The position numbers and the translations under genes were made by a program. The notes below the pieces were generated by a model, which saw nothing but the letters and a program-made list of their open reading frames with translations, had not been told where the DNA came from and did no database searches. From Bacillus thuringiensis (GTDB lineage: Bacteria > Bacillota > Bacilli > Bacillales > Bacillaceae_G): 64,000 nt of DNA. Each line of letters opens with the position of its first letter. Position 1 is the stretch's first letter. The DNA is taken from positions 62,001-126,000 of the forward strand of contig NZ_JACYOF010000008.1 of NCBI RefSeq assembly GCF_014932895.1. Reading direction: 5' to 3'. Below, piece after piece: positions 7,821 to 16,946 of the stretch.

Positions 7821-8762
7821 TTGTCAAAAGCAAAACGTTTATTAGATATTCTTATATTTGCTTCTGCGAAAAAAACATTTACAGCTCAAGAAATAGCTGA
7901 TGAATTTAATATTTCCGTTCGTACGGTTCATAGATATATTTTAGATTTAAGTGATATGGGATTACCCATTTACGCTGAGCAAGGCCGTAATGGAGGATAT
8001 AAAGTATTAACAAACAGCATGCTTCCTCCCATTTTATTTACCGAAGAAGAAGCGGTCTCCATCTTTTTTGCCTTTCAATCTTTAAGCTACTACCGAGACT
8101 TACCTTTTAATACAGAAATCAATTCTGTTACTCATAAACTGTATAGCTCTCTACAAAATAATGCGAAAGCGAAAGTTGATAAAATACGTTCTTATATCGC
8201 TTTTTGGAATCCGAAGAGAACAATCAAGACACCTTTTTTAAACGAAGTATTAACCGCAGCTATTGAAAATAAAAATTTATACTTTCAATACGAATCTAAA
8301 TCGGGGATAAAAACAAAACATGTTCATCCTCTCGGTGTGTATGCTCACGATGGTTTATGGTATTTGCCGTCCTATGACTTTAGCAGAAAAAAAATATTAT
8401 TGTATCGTGTCGATCGTATTCTTTCTATATTATCAACGGAAGAAAATAAAGATACATTCATGAATTTAGAAGAATGGTTTTCCTCTAACTCTAACGTAGT
8501 AAACATTCCGACTCAGTTACATGTTTTACTAACGACAGAGGGTGTGCGCCAATGTAAAAGCGTTCCTTACCTTGAAGAATTCGTGGTAATAAACGAAGAT
8601 GGGACAGGATATATACATTCAACAATTGATAAAGGTGAAATTAACTTTATTACCCCTTTATTTTATAGACTTGGAAAAGATGCAAAAGTTTTAGAGCCGA
8701 AGGAATTAATAGATGGTTTACGCATACGTGCAGAAGAAGTTTTACATATGTATGAAGACTAG
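7821..8762 (+). CDS. HTH-WYL transcriptional regulator (YafY/DeoR type)
   Basis: 313 residues from a TTG start preceded by AAAAAGGTGAT; a GTG nine bases upstream overlaps that ribosome site and is less likely. The N-terminus (about 1-60) is an HTH_11-type winged helix (AQEIADEFNISVRTVHRYI), followed by an effector region with a WYL domain around residues 140-220 (LGVYAHDGLWYLPSYD and RVDRI) and a C-terminal extension. WYL proteins commonly sense nucleic-acid ligands or small molecules. It is divergent from the reductase gene, the obvious candidate target. Confidence 0.88.
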   Translation: MSKAKRLLDILIFASAKKTFTAQEIADEFNISVRTVHRYILDLSDMGLPIYAEQGRNGGYKVLTNSMLPPILFTEEEAVSIFFAFQSLSYYRDLPFNTEINSVTHKLYSSLQNNAKAKVDKIRSYIAFWNPKRTIKTPFLNEVLTAAIENKNLYFQYESKSGIKTKHVHPLGVYAHDGLWYLPSYDFSRKKILLYRVDRILSILSTEENKDTFMNLEEWFSSNSNVVNIPTQLHVLLTTEGVRQCKSVPYLEEFVVINEDGTGYIHSTIDKGEINFITPLFYRLGKDAKVLEPKELIDGLRIRAEEVLHMYED

Positions 8763-8763
8763 A

Positions 8764-8793
8764 AAGGCGTAAGAAAATTCCTCTTACGCCTTT
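8764..8793. terminator. Bidirectional terminator between converging WYL and HIT genes
   Basis: AAGGCGTAAGA pairs with TCTTACGCCTT; the stem overlaps the 3' end of the HIT gene. Confidence 0.8.
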
Positions 8794-9209
8794 TCAGCAT
8801 GCAGTATTTTCTCTATCGCTTCTTTTAACAATGTCTTTGTTTCTTCAAAGTTATGATCCTTCTTTTCTCCCGGCTGTACCGTATAAAACTCAGCAAACGA
8901 GCGTTCTTTATATCTTGGCACAATATGCATATGATAGTGTGTTAGCTCGTTAAAGATTCCACCATTTTGAAAAACTGTAATTCCGTCAGGTTTATATAGT
9001 GACTTAATCGCCTTTGCAATCACTTTAGAAGCATCCATAACCGCTTGCGTTACACCATCATCTAATTCGTCCACTTCTAACACATGCTGCTTTGGCACAA
9101 TTAAAGTATGTCCTGGATAAAAAGGTGCATGATCTAAAAAGCACGTTACATAACCATCTTCATATATTTTTTCTTCTTCGTTCGCTAATTTACAGCCTAG
9201 GCAGTCCAT
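8784..9209 (-). CDS. HIT family nucleotide hydrolase
   Basis: 141 residues with the histidine-triad signature HYHMHIVPRY at about 92-101 (His-x-His-x-His), and CLGC near the start, consistent with a zinc-binding pair seen in many HIT proteins. The family hydrolyses or transfers nucleoside phosphates, often AMP derivatives or Ap4A. It is similar in length to B. subtilis Hit but may be a paralogue. It is a single gene with a GGGGAATG-type start region; the preceding OsmC gene has its own terminator. Confidence 0.9.
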   Translation of the reverse strand: MDCLGCKLANEEEKIYEDGYVTCFLDHAPFYPGHTLIVPKQHVLEVDELDDGVTQAVMDASKVIAKAIKSLYKPDGITVFQNGGIFNELTHYHMHIVPRYKERSFAEFYTVQPGEKKDHNFEETKTLLKEAIEKILHAEKA

Positions 9210-9234
9210 TACACATTCCCCTCTTTCTAAAACA

Positions 9235-9263
9235 TAAAAAACGTGAGAGCCGTATTCTCACGC
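9235..9263 (-). terminator. Terminator of the permease-osmC operon
   Basis: GCGTGAGAATACGGCTCTCACG hairpin followed by a T-run on the minus strand. Confidence 0.85.
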
Positions 9264-9272
9264 TTTTATGTT

Positions 9273-9650
9273 TCACTTTATTAATTCAATTGTTTCCGTA
9301 ACCTTTATGCTATCTTTTACAGATTGAACAATCGTACAATTCTTCACTGCAAGTTGCAGCGCCTTGTCTAACTGCTCTTCTGTAATGTTTTGCGCTTTAA
9401 TTTTGTAATGCAAATGAACGCTTTCAACTGGTTTCGATAAAGCTTCACTTCTCCCAATTTCAGCTTCAATTGTAAACGTATCGTATGTAATACGTTTCTT
9501 TTCTAAAATTGTTCGAAAGACAATTGCACTACATCCTGCGATAGAAGAAACGAGTAATTGTAACGGTGAATACCCGTTTTCTTTTCCAATCGCTAATTGA
9601 CCATACGATAATTCTGCCTCTATATCATCATGCTTGATTGTTAGTTTCAT
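9273..9650 (-). CDS. OsmC family protein
   Basis: 125 residues, one OsmC/Ohr-like domain. The family's reactive cysteine position is visible in SSIAGCSAIVF (Cys about 40), and a second cysteine occurs in VKNCTIVQS (about 108), giving the usual peroxidatic/resolving pair. Such proteins reduce organic hydroperoxides or act in osmotic/oxidative stress. The start overlaps the 3' end of the upstream permease by 23 bp, so the two are cotranscribed and possibly translationally coupled. Confidence 0.88.
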   Translation of the reverse strand: MKLTIKHDDIEAELSYGQLAIGKENGYSPLQLLVSSIAGCSAIVFRTILEKKRITYDTFTIEAEIGRSEALSKPVESVHLHYKIKAQNITEEQLDKALQLAVKNCTIVQSVKDSIKVTETIELIK

Positions 9651-11052
9651 ACGTTGTGTCCATCTCCACTTTCATCGGTTTCTTCCTTTTCTTACTAATA
9701 TAATAATATATATAGCAGAAAATGATAAATGGAATACCACAATATAACGCCATTCGTTGTTCAGGAATAAAAGCTAAACTAATAACAACGATGCTATTTG
9801 TAACTAAAGCTAAAATTGGAACAATTGGATATAATGGTGTTTTATACTTTAAATCCTCTAACTTTCCTCCGCCTTTTATATACTGACTTCTAAAGCGAAG
9901 TTGCGATAAAGCAATAATGATCCAACTCGAAACAGCGGATAAACCAGCTATAGATAATAAATACATATATACTGTATCTTCTGCAAGGAAACTTGTTAAT
10001 AAAGATAACGCCGCAACAGCAATTGTGACAACTAGCGCTGTAATTGGAATACCACGTTTATTTACCGTCTTGAAGGAAGTTGGTGCCATTCCTTCATTTG
10101 CAAGTGACCATAATATACGAGTTGCTGCATATAATCCTGAGTTTGCTACAGATAGTAACGCAGTAATAATAACGAAGTTCATAATATCAGCTGCATACGG
10201 AATACCGATTTTATCAAATACAACTACGAATGGACTTTCAATTACGCCTGCTTCTTTCCAAGAAATTAATCCTACTAAAATTGTCATTGTTAAAATGAAG
10301 AATAACATAATGCGCCATACTGTATTACGAATTGCGCGTGGAATTGTTTTTTCAGGCTCTTGGCTCTCTCCTGCTGCAATTCCGATCAACTCTGTTCCTT
10401 GGAATGAGAAGTTAACTGTAATCATCGTAAGTAGTACGGCAGCTAGTCCATTTGGGAAAAGTCCACCATCGCTTACAAAGTTAGAGAAAAGAGGCGCAGC
10501 TTCTTTTCCATCATATGATATAAATCCTAGTAGTGCACCACCACCAAGAATAACAAATGCAAGAATTGTAATTACTTTAATACTGGAAAACCAAAACTCT
10601 AATTCAGCGTAACTTTTCGCTGATATAGCATTTGAAGCATATAAAATAACCCCAAATACGAGACACCATACCCAAACATCAACAGTTGGAAACCATCTTT
10701 TCATCATTAAACCGATTGACGTTAATTCTAGTCCTACTGTTACTGCCCAACCAAGCCAATATAGCCAGCCGATCATAAAGCCCGTTCCTGGTCCAATAAA
10801 CTTCGTCGCATACTTTTGGAAAGATCCCGAAACTGGCATTGCTACCGTTAGTTCTCCAAGACAAAGCATTGTTAAATACATAATAAATCCGCCCACTAAA
10901 TATGAAAGGATGGCTCCCCCTGGTCCAGCCTGATTAATGGTGTAACCTGAACCTAGAAAAAAACCAGTCCCGATTACACCACCTAGTGCGATCATAAATA
11001 AATGCCTACTCTTCATCGTACGATGTAATTTCTCATTCGTTGGTTGCTGCAT
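9628..11052 (-). CDS. Amino acid permease, APC superfamily (AAT type)
   Basis: 474 residues, about 12 membrane helices. The first helix carries the APC signature GGVIGTGFFLGSGYTI and the sixth region NFSFQGTELIGIAAGES is typical of the amino acid transporter (AAT) subfamily, which includes lysine, arginine, proline and aromatic amino-acid symporters. The exact substrate cannot be assigned. It heads a two-gene operon with osmC. A candidate CodY site lies about 40 bp upstream, fitting control by amino-acid supply. Confidence 0.9.
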   Translation of the reverse strand: MQQPTNEKLHRTMKSRHLFMIALGGVIGTGFFLGSGYTINQAGPGGAILSYLVGGFIMYLTMLCLGELTVAMPVSGSFQKYATKFIGPGTGFMIGWLYWLGWAVTVGLELTSIGLMMKRWFPTVDVWVWCLVFGVILYASNAISAKSYAELEFWFSSIKVITILAFVILGGGALLGFISYDGKEAAPLFSNFVSDGGLFPNGLAAVLLTMITVNFSFQGTELIGIAAGESQEPEKTIPRAIRNTVWRIMLFFILTMTILVGLISWKEAGVIESPFVVVFDKIGIPYAADIMNFVIITALLSVANSGLYAATRILWSLANEGMAPTSFKTVNKRGIPITALVVTIAVAALSLLTSFLAEDTVYMYLLSIAGLSAVSSWIIIALSQLRFRSQYIKGGGKLEDLKYKTPLYPIVPILALVTNSIVVISLAFIPEQRMALYCGIPFIIFCYIYYYISKKRKKPMKVEMDTTYETNNQA

Positions 11053-11091
11053 CTAAATCCTCCCCCTACAAATACCCCTATATCTTGTTAA

Positions 11092-11106
11092 AATTTTCTG
11101 ATAATA
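11092..11106 (-). promoter_or_regulatory. Candidate CodY box upstream of the amino acid permease
   Basis: AATTTTCTGATAATA matches 13 of 15 positions of the CodY motif AATTTTCWGAAAATT, 40 bp upstream of the permease start; a weaker match follows near 11150. AT-rich DNA gives such matches by chance, so support is moderate. Confidence 0.4.
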
Positions 11107-11228
11107 AAAATATACACGAAAGCGATTACAATTTCTATATAAAATTAACACTTTTCTGATAAAATAATATAAAAAATCGAATTATTGTAAGATTAAGATG
11201 CTATTTAGAGGAAAATAAGGAGAAACAA

Positions 11229-11259
11229 GGAAAAAGCCCTTACATATATTGTAAAGGCT
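11229..11259 (-). terminator. Terminator of the glnQHMP operon
   Basis: AGCCTTTAC pairs with GTAAGGGCT on the minus strand and is followed by TTTTTCC. Confidence 0.8.
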
Positions 11260-11902
11260 AGCGAATCTCTAATCTTCTCGATAAAATTGATAAACTATAA
11301 TTCACTATAAAGTACATACAAGCCACTAATATAAACGTTGGAATCATATAATTTACATTTTGTCCGCTAATAATTTGTGCATTATGCATAAGCTCTGGCA
11401 ATGATATAACAACTGCTAACGATGTATCTTTTAGTAATGAAATAAACTGACTAACAAGTGGCGGAACCATTCTTCTTAATGCTTGCGGCAAAATAATATG
11501 CCAGAGCGCTTGAACATACGTTAATCCTGAAGATCTTGCAGCCTCAATCTGCCCTTTTTCAATAGACAATAAACCGCTTCGAACAATTTCAGATATCATT
11601 GCCGCTTCAAATATCGTTAAAGCCACAATTGCAGCTGTTATAATCTCTAACTTCAATCCCGCTTCTGGAAGCGCAAAATACGTAAAAAATATAATTAAAA
11701 GTAGCGGCAAATTTCGAATCACTTCAACGACAAAGCCTAATATTTGTGAGACGACAGGTATTTTCGTGTAGCGCACTATTCCTATTACACTACCAATGAT
11801 AAAGCTAAGTACAATGGCTACGAGCGCTACCTCTAACGTTATGAGTAATCCTTTTAGTAAAAAAAGAATATGATCACCTGTTATTGCTCCCTTAAAATCC
11901 AT
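11258..11902 (-). CDS. glnP: Glutamine-type amino acid ABC transporter permease GlnP
   Basis: 214 residues, a polar amino acid uptake permease (HisM/GlnP family) with about five membrane helices and the EAA loop around EAARSSGLTYVQALWHIILPQA (about 120-141), which docks onto the ATPase. The ATG sits directly after the glnM stop codon (TAAATG), so the two permeases are translationally coupled. It is the last gene of a glnQ-glnH-glnM-glnP operon, in the same order as in B. subtilis. The two permease subunits are expected to form a heterodimer in the membrane. Confidence 0.88.
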   Translation of the reverse strand: MDFKGAITGDHILFLLKGLLITLEVALVAIVLSFIIGSVIGIVRYTKIPVVSQILGFVVEVIRNLPLLLIIFFTYFALPEAGLKLEIITAAIVALTIFEAAMISEIVRSGLLSIEKGQIEAARSSGLTYVQALWHIILPQALRRMVPPLVSQFISLLKDTSLAVVISLPELMHNAQIISGQNVNYMIPTFILVACMYFIVNYSLSILSRRLEIR

Positions 11903-12559
11903 TTACACCGCCTCCTTTGCTAAGCGTTTTTCTAAATAACGCACTAGCATACTGAGCGGAATTGTTAATAGTAAATAAAACATCCCAACAAATATATAAA
12001 CATCGAACGTAACAAATGTCTTCGTTGAAATTAAGTCTCCTTGATACATTAAATCAGCACCAGCGATAATTCCGAGTATTGAGGAGTTTTTAACTAAATT
12101 GAGAAATTGGTTTCCTAAAGGGGGAATTACAATTTTCACAGCTTGAGGTAAGACGACATAATACATCGCCTGCACATACGTTAATCCGGAAGACCGCGCC
12201 GCTTCCATTTGTCCTTTGGCAACTGATAAAATACCAGCGCGAATTACTTCTGCAATAAATGCTGCAGTGTATATCGTAAGCGTAACGGTTCCTGCTACAA
12301 AGCCATTTAACGTAATTCCTATTACAGGTAAAGCAAAATAGAATATAAATGCGATTAATACGAGTGGAATATTTCTTACAAACTCTACAAAAACAGATCC
12401 CATCCAATTCAAAATACGAATCGGTGCAATGCGCATTACCGCCAAAATTACACCTAGAATAAAACTACCTATTAATGCGATTACACTAGACATAACTGTA
12501 TATTTAAACCCTTCTAAATACATATCAATGTTATTCGTTAATATAGAAATATCCGGCAC
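11903..12559 (-). CDS. glnM: Glutamine-type amino acid ABC transporter permease GlnM
   Basis: 218 residues with the same HisM/GlnP fold as the next gene, including the EAA-loop segment EAARSSGLTYVQAMYYVVLP. The GTG start is preceded by GAGGGGAGAATAT. A stem-loop in the 62-bp gap separates it from glnH, which commonly lets the binding protein be made in excess over the membrane subunits. The substrate assignment rests on operon order matching glnQHMP; glutamate or aspartate uptake is the alternative. Confidence 0.87.
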   Translation of the reverse strand: MPDISILTNNIDMYLEGFKYTVMSSVIALIGSFILGVILAVMRIAPIRILNWMGSVFVEFVRNIPLVLIAFIFYFALPVIGITLNGFVAGTVTLTIYTAAFIAEVIRAGILSVAKGQMEAARSSGLTYVQAMYYVVLPQAVKIVIPPLGNQFLNLVKNSSILGIIAGADLMYQGDLISTKTFVTFDVYIFVGMFYLLLTIPLSMLVRYLEKRLAKEAV

Positions 12560-12588
12560 ATATTCTCCCCTCTTTCTCTACAAGAAGA

Positions 12589-12606
12589 GGATGAGCACTC
12601 TCATCC
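12589..12606 (-). promoter_or_regulatory. Intercistronic stem-loop between glnH and glnM
   Basis: GGATGAG and CTCATCC form a short stem with no following T-run. Such hairpins downstream of binding-protein genes usually stabilise the upstream mRNA or partly attenuate transcription. Confidence 0.5.
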
Positions 12607-12621
12607 CCTCACTTCTACTAT

Positions 12622-13452
12622 TTACTTTTCTGGTTTTTGTCCAATCCATTTCTCGTACAACTTATCGTACTCTCCGCTCGCCTTCATATCTTTTAGCAAG
12701 CTATTAATCTCTTTCGTTAAATCATCTGCACCTTTTTGCACTGCAATTCCGTACGGTTCATCTGTGAAGATCTTTCCTACCACTTCATAATTAGAATCTT
12801 GTTTTGCCATTCCGTATAAAATCGCATTATCTGTTGTTAAAACATCACCTTTACCTGCTTTTAACGCTGTAAATGCCTCACTGTAATTTTCAAATTCTAA
12901 TACAGTCGCTTCTGGTGATTTTTGACGTATATTATTTGTAGACGTTGAGCCTTTTACAGCCAATACTTTAACGCCTTGTTTCACATCATCAATGCTCTTA
13001 ATATTGCTTCCTTTTTTCACAAGTAACGATTGTCCTGCTTTGAAATATACATCTGAAAAATCTACTTCTTTTTTACGTTCTTCCGTAATGGTCATTGTTG
13101 CAACAATCGCATCAATATCACCATTTTTTAGCATTGGAATACGCGTTTTAGAAGTTACTTCTTTCAGCTCTAGTTTCTTTTCATCACCAAGAATTTTTTT
13201 CGCAAGCGCCTTCGCAATATCAATATCGAATCCTTCTACCTGTCCTGTTGAAGGATTCTTTAGTCCAAATAAATTCGTATCATTCTTCACCCCAACTACT
13301 AATTTCCCACGCTTCTTAATTTGCTCAACAACTCCGCCTTGCTTCGTATTTGTTTCCTTCGCCTCATCCTTTTTACTGCCACATCCAGCAACGACAAGTA
13401 CGAATAAACATGAGAATACAATTAAAGTAAACAACTTTTTCATTTTAAGCAT
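12622..13452 (-). CDS. glnH: Amino acid ABC transporter substrate-binding lipoprotein GlnH
   Basis: 276 residues: lipoprotein signal with lipobox VVAGC (Cys 24), then a bacterial extracellular solute-binding family 3 domain. Signature stretches are KLVVGVKNDTNLFG, GFDIDIAKALAKKI and DIDAIVATMTITEERKKEVDFS. It captures the amino acid outside the membrane and delivers it to GlnM/GlnP. The ATG at 13452 has AAAGGAGGAATTTC in front; the internal ATG three codons later is less well placed. Confidence 0.9.
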   Translation of the reverse strand: MLKMKKLFTLIVFSCLFVLVVAGCGSKKDEAKETNTKQGGVVEQIKKRGKLVVGVKNDTNLFGLKNPSTGQVEGFDIDIAKALAKKILGDEKKLELKEVTSKTRIPMLKNGDIDAIVATMTITEERKKEVDFSDVYFKAGQSLLVKKGSNIKSIDDVKQGVKVLAVKGSTSTNNIRQKSPEATVLEFENYSEAFTALKAGKGDVLTTDNAILYGMAKQDSNYEVVGKIFTDEPYGIAVQKGADDLTKEINSLLKDMKASGEYDKLYEKWIGQKPEK

Positions 13453-13464
13453 GAAATTCCTCCT

Positions 13465-14196
13465 TTAATGATTTAACACTCGGCTTAAAAATAAACGAGC
13501 TCTTTCTTGTTCAGGATTCGCAAAAAATTGTGCTGGTGTTGTATCTTCGATAATTTGGCCAGCATCCATAAATAAAATCCTATCTGCTACTTCGCGTGCA
13601 AATCCCATCTCATGTGTGACGACGACCATCGTCATCCCTTCTTTAGCTAGCGTTTTCATAACATCCAGCACTTCCCCAATCATCTCTGGATCAAGAGCAG
13701 ACGTTGGCTCATCAAATAGCATAATTTCCGGCTGCATCGCAAGTCCTCTAGCAATCGCTACCCTTTGCTGTTGTCCTCCAGATAATTGATGCGGGTATAC
13801 ATTAGCCTTCTCCGGAATTCCTACTTTCTCTAGATAAAACATCGCTGTTTTCTCAGCGTCTTCTTTTGAAACTTTATTTACTTTAATCGGTGCTAGTGTA
13901 ATATTTTGAAGAACTGTTTTATGCGGGTATAAATAAAAATGCTGAAAAACCATCCCTATATTTCTGCGTAATTCATTCATATCCGTTTTCTTATTGTGTA
14001 CCTCTGTATTTTGTACAATTAATTCTCCGTCTGTAATTGTCTCTAATTGATTTATACACCGAAGCAATGTACTTTTTCCTGACCCTGAAGGCCCTACAAC
14101 TACTACCACTTCACCTTTTTTCACTTGCACATTAATATTTTTCAATACTTGAAAGTTACCATAGTATTTATTTACATTACGAAACTCTATCAACAT
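13465..14196 (-). CDS. glnQ: Amino acid ABC transporter ATP-binding protein GlnQ
   Basis: 243 residues with a complete ABC ATPase: Walker [10 protein letters not shown] (about 35-43), Q-loop [11 protein letters not shown], signature [16 protein letters not shown], Walker [15 protein letters not shown] and switch His in VVTHEMGFA. This pattern is that of polar amino acid importers (GlnQ/HisP). It is the first gene of the glnQHMP operon; the promoter must lie in the roughly 90 bp between it and the terminator of the AlsT-like gene. Confidence 0.92.
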   Translation of the reverse strand: MLIEFRNVNKYYGNFQVLKNINVQVKKGEVVVVVGPSGSGKSTLLRCINQLETITDGELIVQNTEVHNKKTDMNELRRNIGMVFQHFYLYPHKTVLQNITLAPIKVNKVSKEDAEKTAMFYLEKVGIPEKANVYPHQLSGGQQQRVAIARGLAMQPEIMLFDEPTSALDPEMIGEVLDVMKTLAKEGMTMVVVTHEMGFAREVADRILFMDAGQIIEDTTPAQFFANPEQERARLFLSRVLNH

Positions 14197-14287
14197 ACTC
14201 CCCTCCTTCCCCTAACAAAGCATGTACATTCTTTTTATATTCAAAAATAGGTAAAAAAATAACTTCCAACTACATTTTGCCCATAAA

Positions 14288-14320
14288 AAAAGAGCAAAGG
14301 GATTTCCCTCTGCTCTTTCA
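14288..14320 (-). terminator. Terminator of the AlsT-like symporter gene
   Basis: AAAGAGCA and TGCTCTTT flank an inner AGGGA/TCCCT stem, followed on the minus strand by TTTTTTATGG. Confidence 0.85.
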
Positions 14321-14331
14321 TTTCACTTCTA

Positions 14332-15795
14332 TTAAGATACTCCTTCCTTCTTATCTTTCCCGTACTCATGCTCCCAAAAATCAGCATTTTTAATTCCTAA
14401 TGGCTGTGGATCAAATACTGGATCTTTTCCTTCTTTTTTCTGCTTTTCATAATCCTTTAATGCAACTAATGCAGGTTTTTGTAATAGTAAAATCGCAATG
14501 ATATTTACCCATGCCATAATTCCTACACCGATATCACCTAAAGCCCACGCCGTTGCTGCTGTTTTTATACAGCCGTAGAACACAGCTCCTAAGAATACAA
14601 ATTTTAGTACCATGGACATCCAAGGACGATCTTTATCACGATTTAAGTAAGCGATATTTGTTTCCGCAATGTAGTAATACGCCATAATTGTTGTAAACGC
14701 GAAGAATAATAGCGAGATTGCGACGAAACCGTTTCCAAATCCAGGGAAAACAGATTCTACTGCTGCCTGTGTATATCCAGGTCCTGGCTGAGCACCATTT
14801 AATTTATTAACGATAAAGTTTTTTCCGCTTGCATCAAATACGTTATACATGCCTGTAATAATCATCATAAATGCTGTTGCTGAACAAACAAATAATGTAT
14901 CAATGTAAACGGAAAATGCTTGCACTAAACCTTGCTTAGCTGGATGTGACACTTCTGCCGCTGCTGCTGCATGTGGTCCAGTTCCTTGTCCTGCTTCATT
15001 GGAATAAATACCACGCTTTACACCCCAAGAGATTGCCAAACCGATAATGCCGCCAAAAGCAGCTTCTAATGCAAATGCACTTTTTATAATTAACATAAAT
15101 GCTTCTGGTAATTTTTCAATATTCATAGCAACAATAACGCAAGCTACTAAAATATAACCTACTGCCATAAATGGTACGACAACTTGCGCTACGTTAACAA
15201 TTCGCTTTACTCCACCGAAAATGATAAGAGCCAATACGACAACTAATACAGCTCCTGATACGGTAGTATTAATTCCAAAAGCCGTTTCTAAACTTACAGC
15301 AATACTATTTGCTTGCACACCTGGTAATAAAAGCCCTGTTGCAAGAATCGTCGCTGCAACGAATACTAAAGCATACCATTTTACACCTAGCCCTTTTTCA
15401 ATGTAATAAGCCGGTCCACCACGAAACTGTCCTTGATGTTTCGTCTTATATATTTGTGCTAATGTCGATTCAACATAAGCTGATCCTGCCCCTAAGAAAG
15501 CTACTGCCCACATCCAAAATACAGCTCCTGGTCCACCGAATGCAACCGCTGTTGCTACCCCAGCTATATTCCCTGTACCTACGCGCCCTGATAACGAAAG
15601 TGCTAATGCTTGGAATGAAGAAACACCAGCATCTGATTTTTCTCCTTGAAATGTCAGCTTCACCATTTCTCCTACATGCCTTACTTGTAAAAATTTCGTT
15701 CGAATGGAAAAATATAAACCTACTCCTAAACATAAATAAACAAGTGCTGGGCTCCAAACAATATTATTTAACCAATTTACGAAAGCTTCCAACAT
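14332..15795 (-). CDS. Alanine/glycine/glutamine:cation symporter, AGCS family (AlsT-like)
   Basis: 487 residues with about 11 membrane helices. The AGCS hallmarks are present: SLSGRVGTGNIAGVATAVAFGG near residue 68 and GIYSNEAGQGTGPHAAAAAEVSHP near 270. These carriers import alanine, glycine or glutamine with Na+ or H+. The start is an ATG after GGAGGGGGA. It is a single gene flanked by terminators, next to a glutamine-type ABC system. The substrate cannot be fixed from sequence. Confidence 0.9.
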   Translation of the reverse strand: MLEAFVNWLNNIVWSPALVYLCLGVGLYFSIRTKFLQVRHVGEMVKLTFQGEKSDAGVSSFQALALSLSGRVGTGNIAGVATAVAFGGPGAVFWMWAVAFLGAGSAYVESTLAQIYKTKHQGQFRGGPAYYIEKGLGVKWYALVFVAATILATGLLLPGVQANSIAVSLETAFGINTTVSGAVLVVVLALIIFGGVKRIVNVAQVVVPFMAVGYILVACVIVAMNIEKLPEAFMLIIKSAFALEAAFGGIIGLAISWGVKRGIYSNEAGQGTGPHAAAAAEVSHPAKQGLVQAFSVYIDTLFVCSATAFMMIITGMYNVFDASGKNFIVNKLNGAQPGPGYTQAAVESVFPGFGNGFVAISLLFFAFTTIMAYYYIAETNIAYLNRDKDRPWMSMVLKFVFLGAVFYGCIKTAATAWALGDIGVGIMAWVNIIAILLLQKPALVALKDYEKQKKEGKDPVFDPQPLGIKNADFWEHEYGKDKKEGVS

Positions 15796-15900
15796 TCCCC
15801 CTCCTTCTTTATAAAGAATATTCAGAATATATATAAAATTATAAGTGTATACCGAATCTATAACAATATTATTTTAATAAAATAAACATATTTTTGTATA

Positions 15901-15939
15901 AAAAAACAAAGCATATATTTATTTTATATACTTTGTTTT
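15901..15939 (-). terminator. Terminator of the phosphotransferase gene
   Basis: AAACAAAG and CTTTGTTT close an AT-rich hairpin that is followed by a long T-run on the minus strand. Confidence 0.8.
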
Positions 15940-15951
15940 AACAAGAATGTA

Positions 15952-16923
15952 TTATATATTCACAATTGCTTCTTTTTTTACAATTCTTTCATAAAGTTGT
16001 TCAGCTAATTCTCTGAAATGATCTGGCATATCTTTCCCTTTAAACTTCTTTTGGAGCGTTCCGTATAAACCTATATCACGTAAACGTAAAAATAACGGTA
16101 ATGATACATACCAACTATTAGCTAGAAGATGCTCACACTCATAACCCTTTCGTAACACTTGTAACTGTTTACGAGCGAATATCGTCTTCTCCTCCGCCGT
16201 CCATGGTGTAAAAAGAACAGAGTAATAAAGAACCATTGCCAAATCATGAATGAAATAATTATAGGTCGCATCATCAAAATCAAAGATTGTTAGCTCTTTT
16301 CCATCATAATGAAAATTACCTGGATGAATATCACCATGCATAAGGCCGAATGTTTCTCTTTCAATTGGGAGAGCCCTTATTTCCTCCATTAATACAGCAG
16401 CAATCTCTTTCACTTTCTCATCTTCTAATTCATTTACAATCCCACTCTCGTCCTCTTCCCACGTATCACGGTAGTATGTTTTAGGATAATTCATTGTAAG
16501 GCGGTGCAGTTGTCCAATTGCTTTTCCCCACGCTTCAAAGTACGTCTCTCCCCAATAAGGCGATTCTTCTCCCTTTACTTGCTCACCTTTTGCATATGTA
16601 AATAAAGAAACGAAAAAGGAAGTTCCATCCTCTGCTACGATTTCTTCTACAAGATTTTGAGACTTTGAGTAAAGAGGTCCTGCTACCTTTGCCCCGTTCT
16701 CCGCAACATAGCGTAAAAAATCCAGTTCAGCCTCTACCTCTTTTTTAGAGCGATGAGAAGAATGTGTTAAACGTAATACGTAATCTTCATCATTTTTATC
16801 CTTCGCCTTAAAAATATAATTTTCAAAATCTCCAAGTGGCTCTTCCTCCACTGTTACATGAAATACCTCTGCTGCTCTTGCTAAAATCTCTTTTGTAAAA
16901 ACACGTTCTACAGCTATTTCCAT
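15952..16923 (-). CDS. Phosphotransferase enzyme family protein (APH/choline kinase fold)
   Basis: 323 residues, protein-kinase-like small-molecule phosphotransferase. The catalytic loop MHGDIHPGNF (about 200) and the metal-binding DFDDA (about 218) are intact. Relatives include aminoglycoside phosphotransferases, homoserine kinase ThrB2, and stress or spore-associated kinases such as SrkA/YerI types. Nothing around it points to antibiotic resistance, and the substrate is unknown. Start: ATG after AGGAGGGATACAT. Single gene with its own terminator. Confidence 0.85.
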   Translation of the reverse strand: MEIAVERVFTKEILARAAEVFHVTVEEEPLGDFENYIFKAKDKNDEDYVLRLTHSSHRSKKEVEAELDFLRYVAENGAKVAGPLYSKSQNLVEEIVAEDGTSFFVSLFTYAKGEQVKGEESPYWGETYFEAWGKAIGQLHRLTMNYPKTYYRDTWEEDESGIVNELEDEKVKEIAAVLMEEIRALPIERETFGLMHGDIHPGNFHYDGKELTIFDFDDATYNYFIHDLAMVLYYSVLFTPWTAEEKTIFARKQLQVLRKGYECEHLLANSWYVSLPLFLRLRDIGLYGTLQKKFKGKDMPDHFRELAEQLYERIVKKEAIVNI

Positions 16924-16946
16924 ATGTATCCCTCCTATATATTTTC

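Noticed and set aside
15952-16923. Aminoglycoside resistance phosphotransferase.
   Set aside because: Only the general kinase motifs (HGDIHPGN, DFDDA) are shared; nothing in the context or sequence points to resistance.
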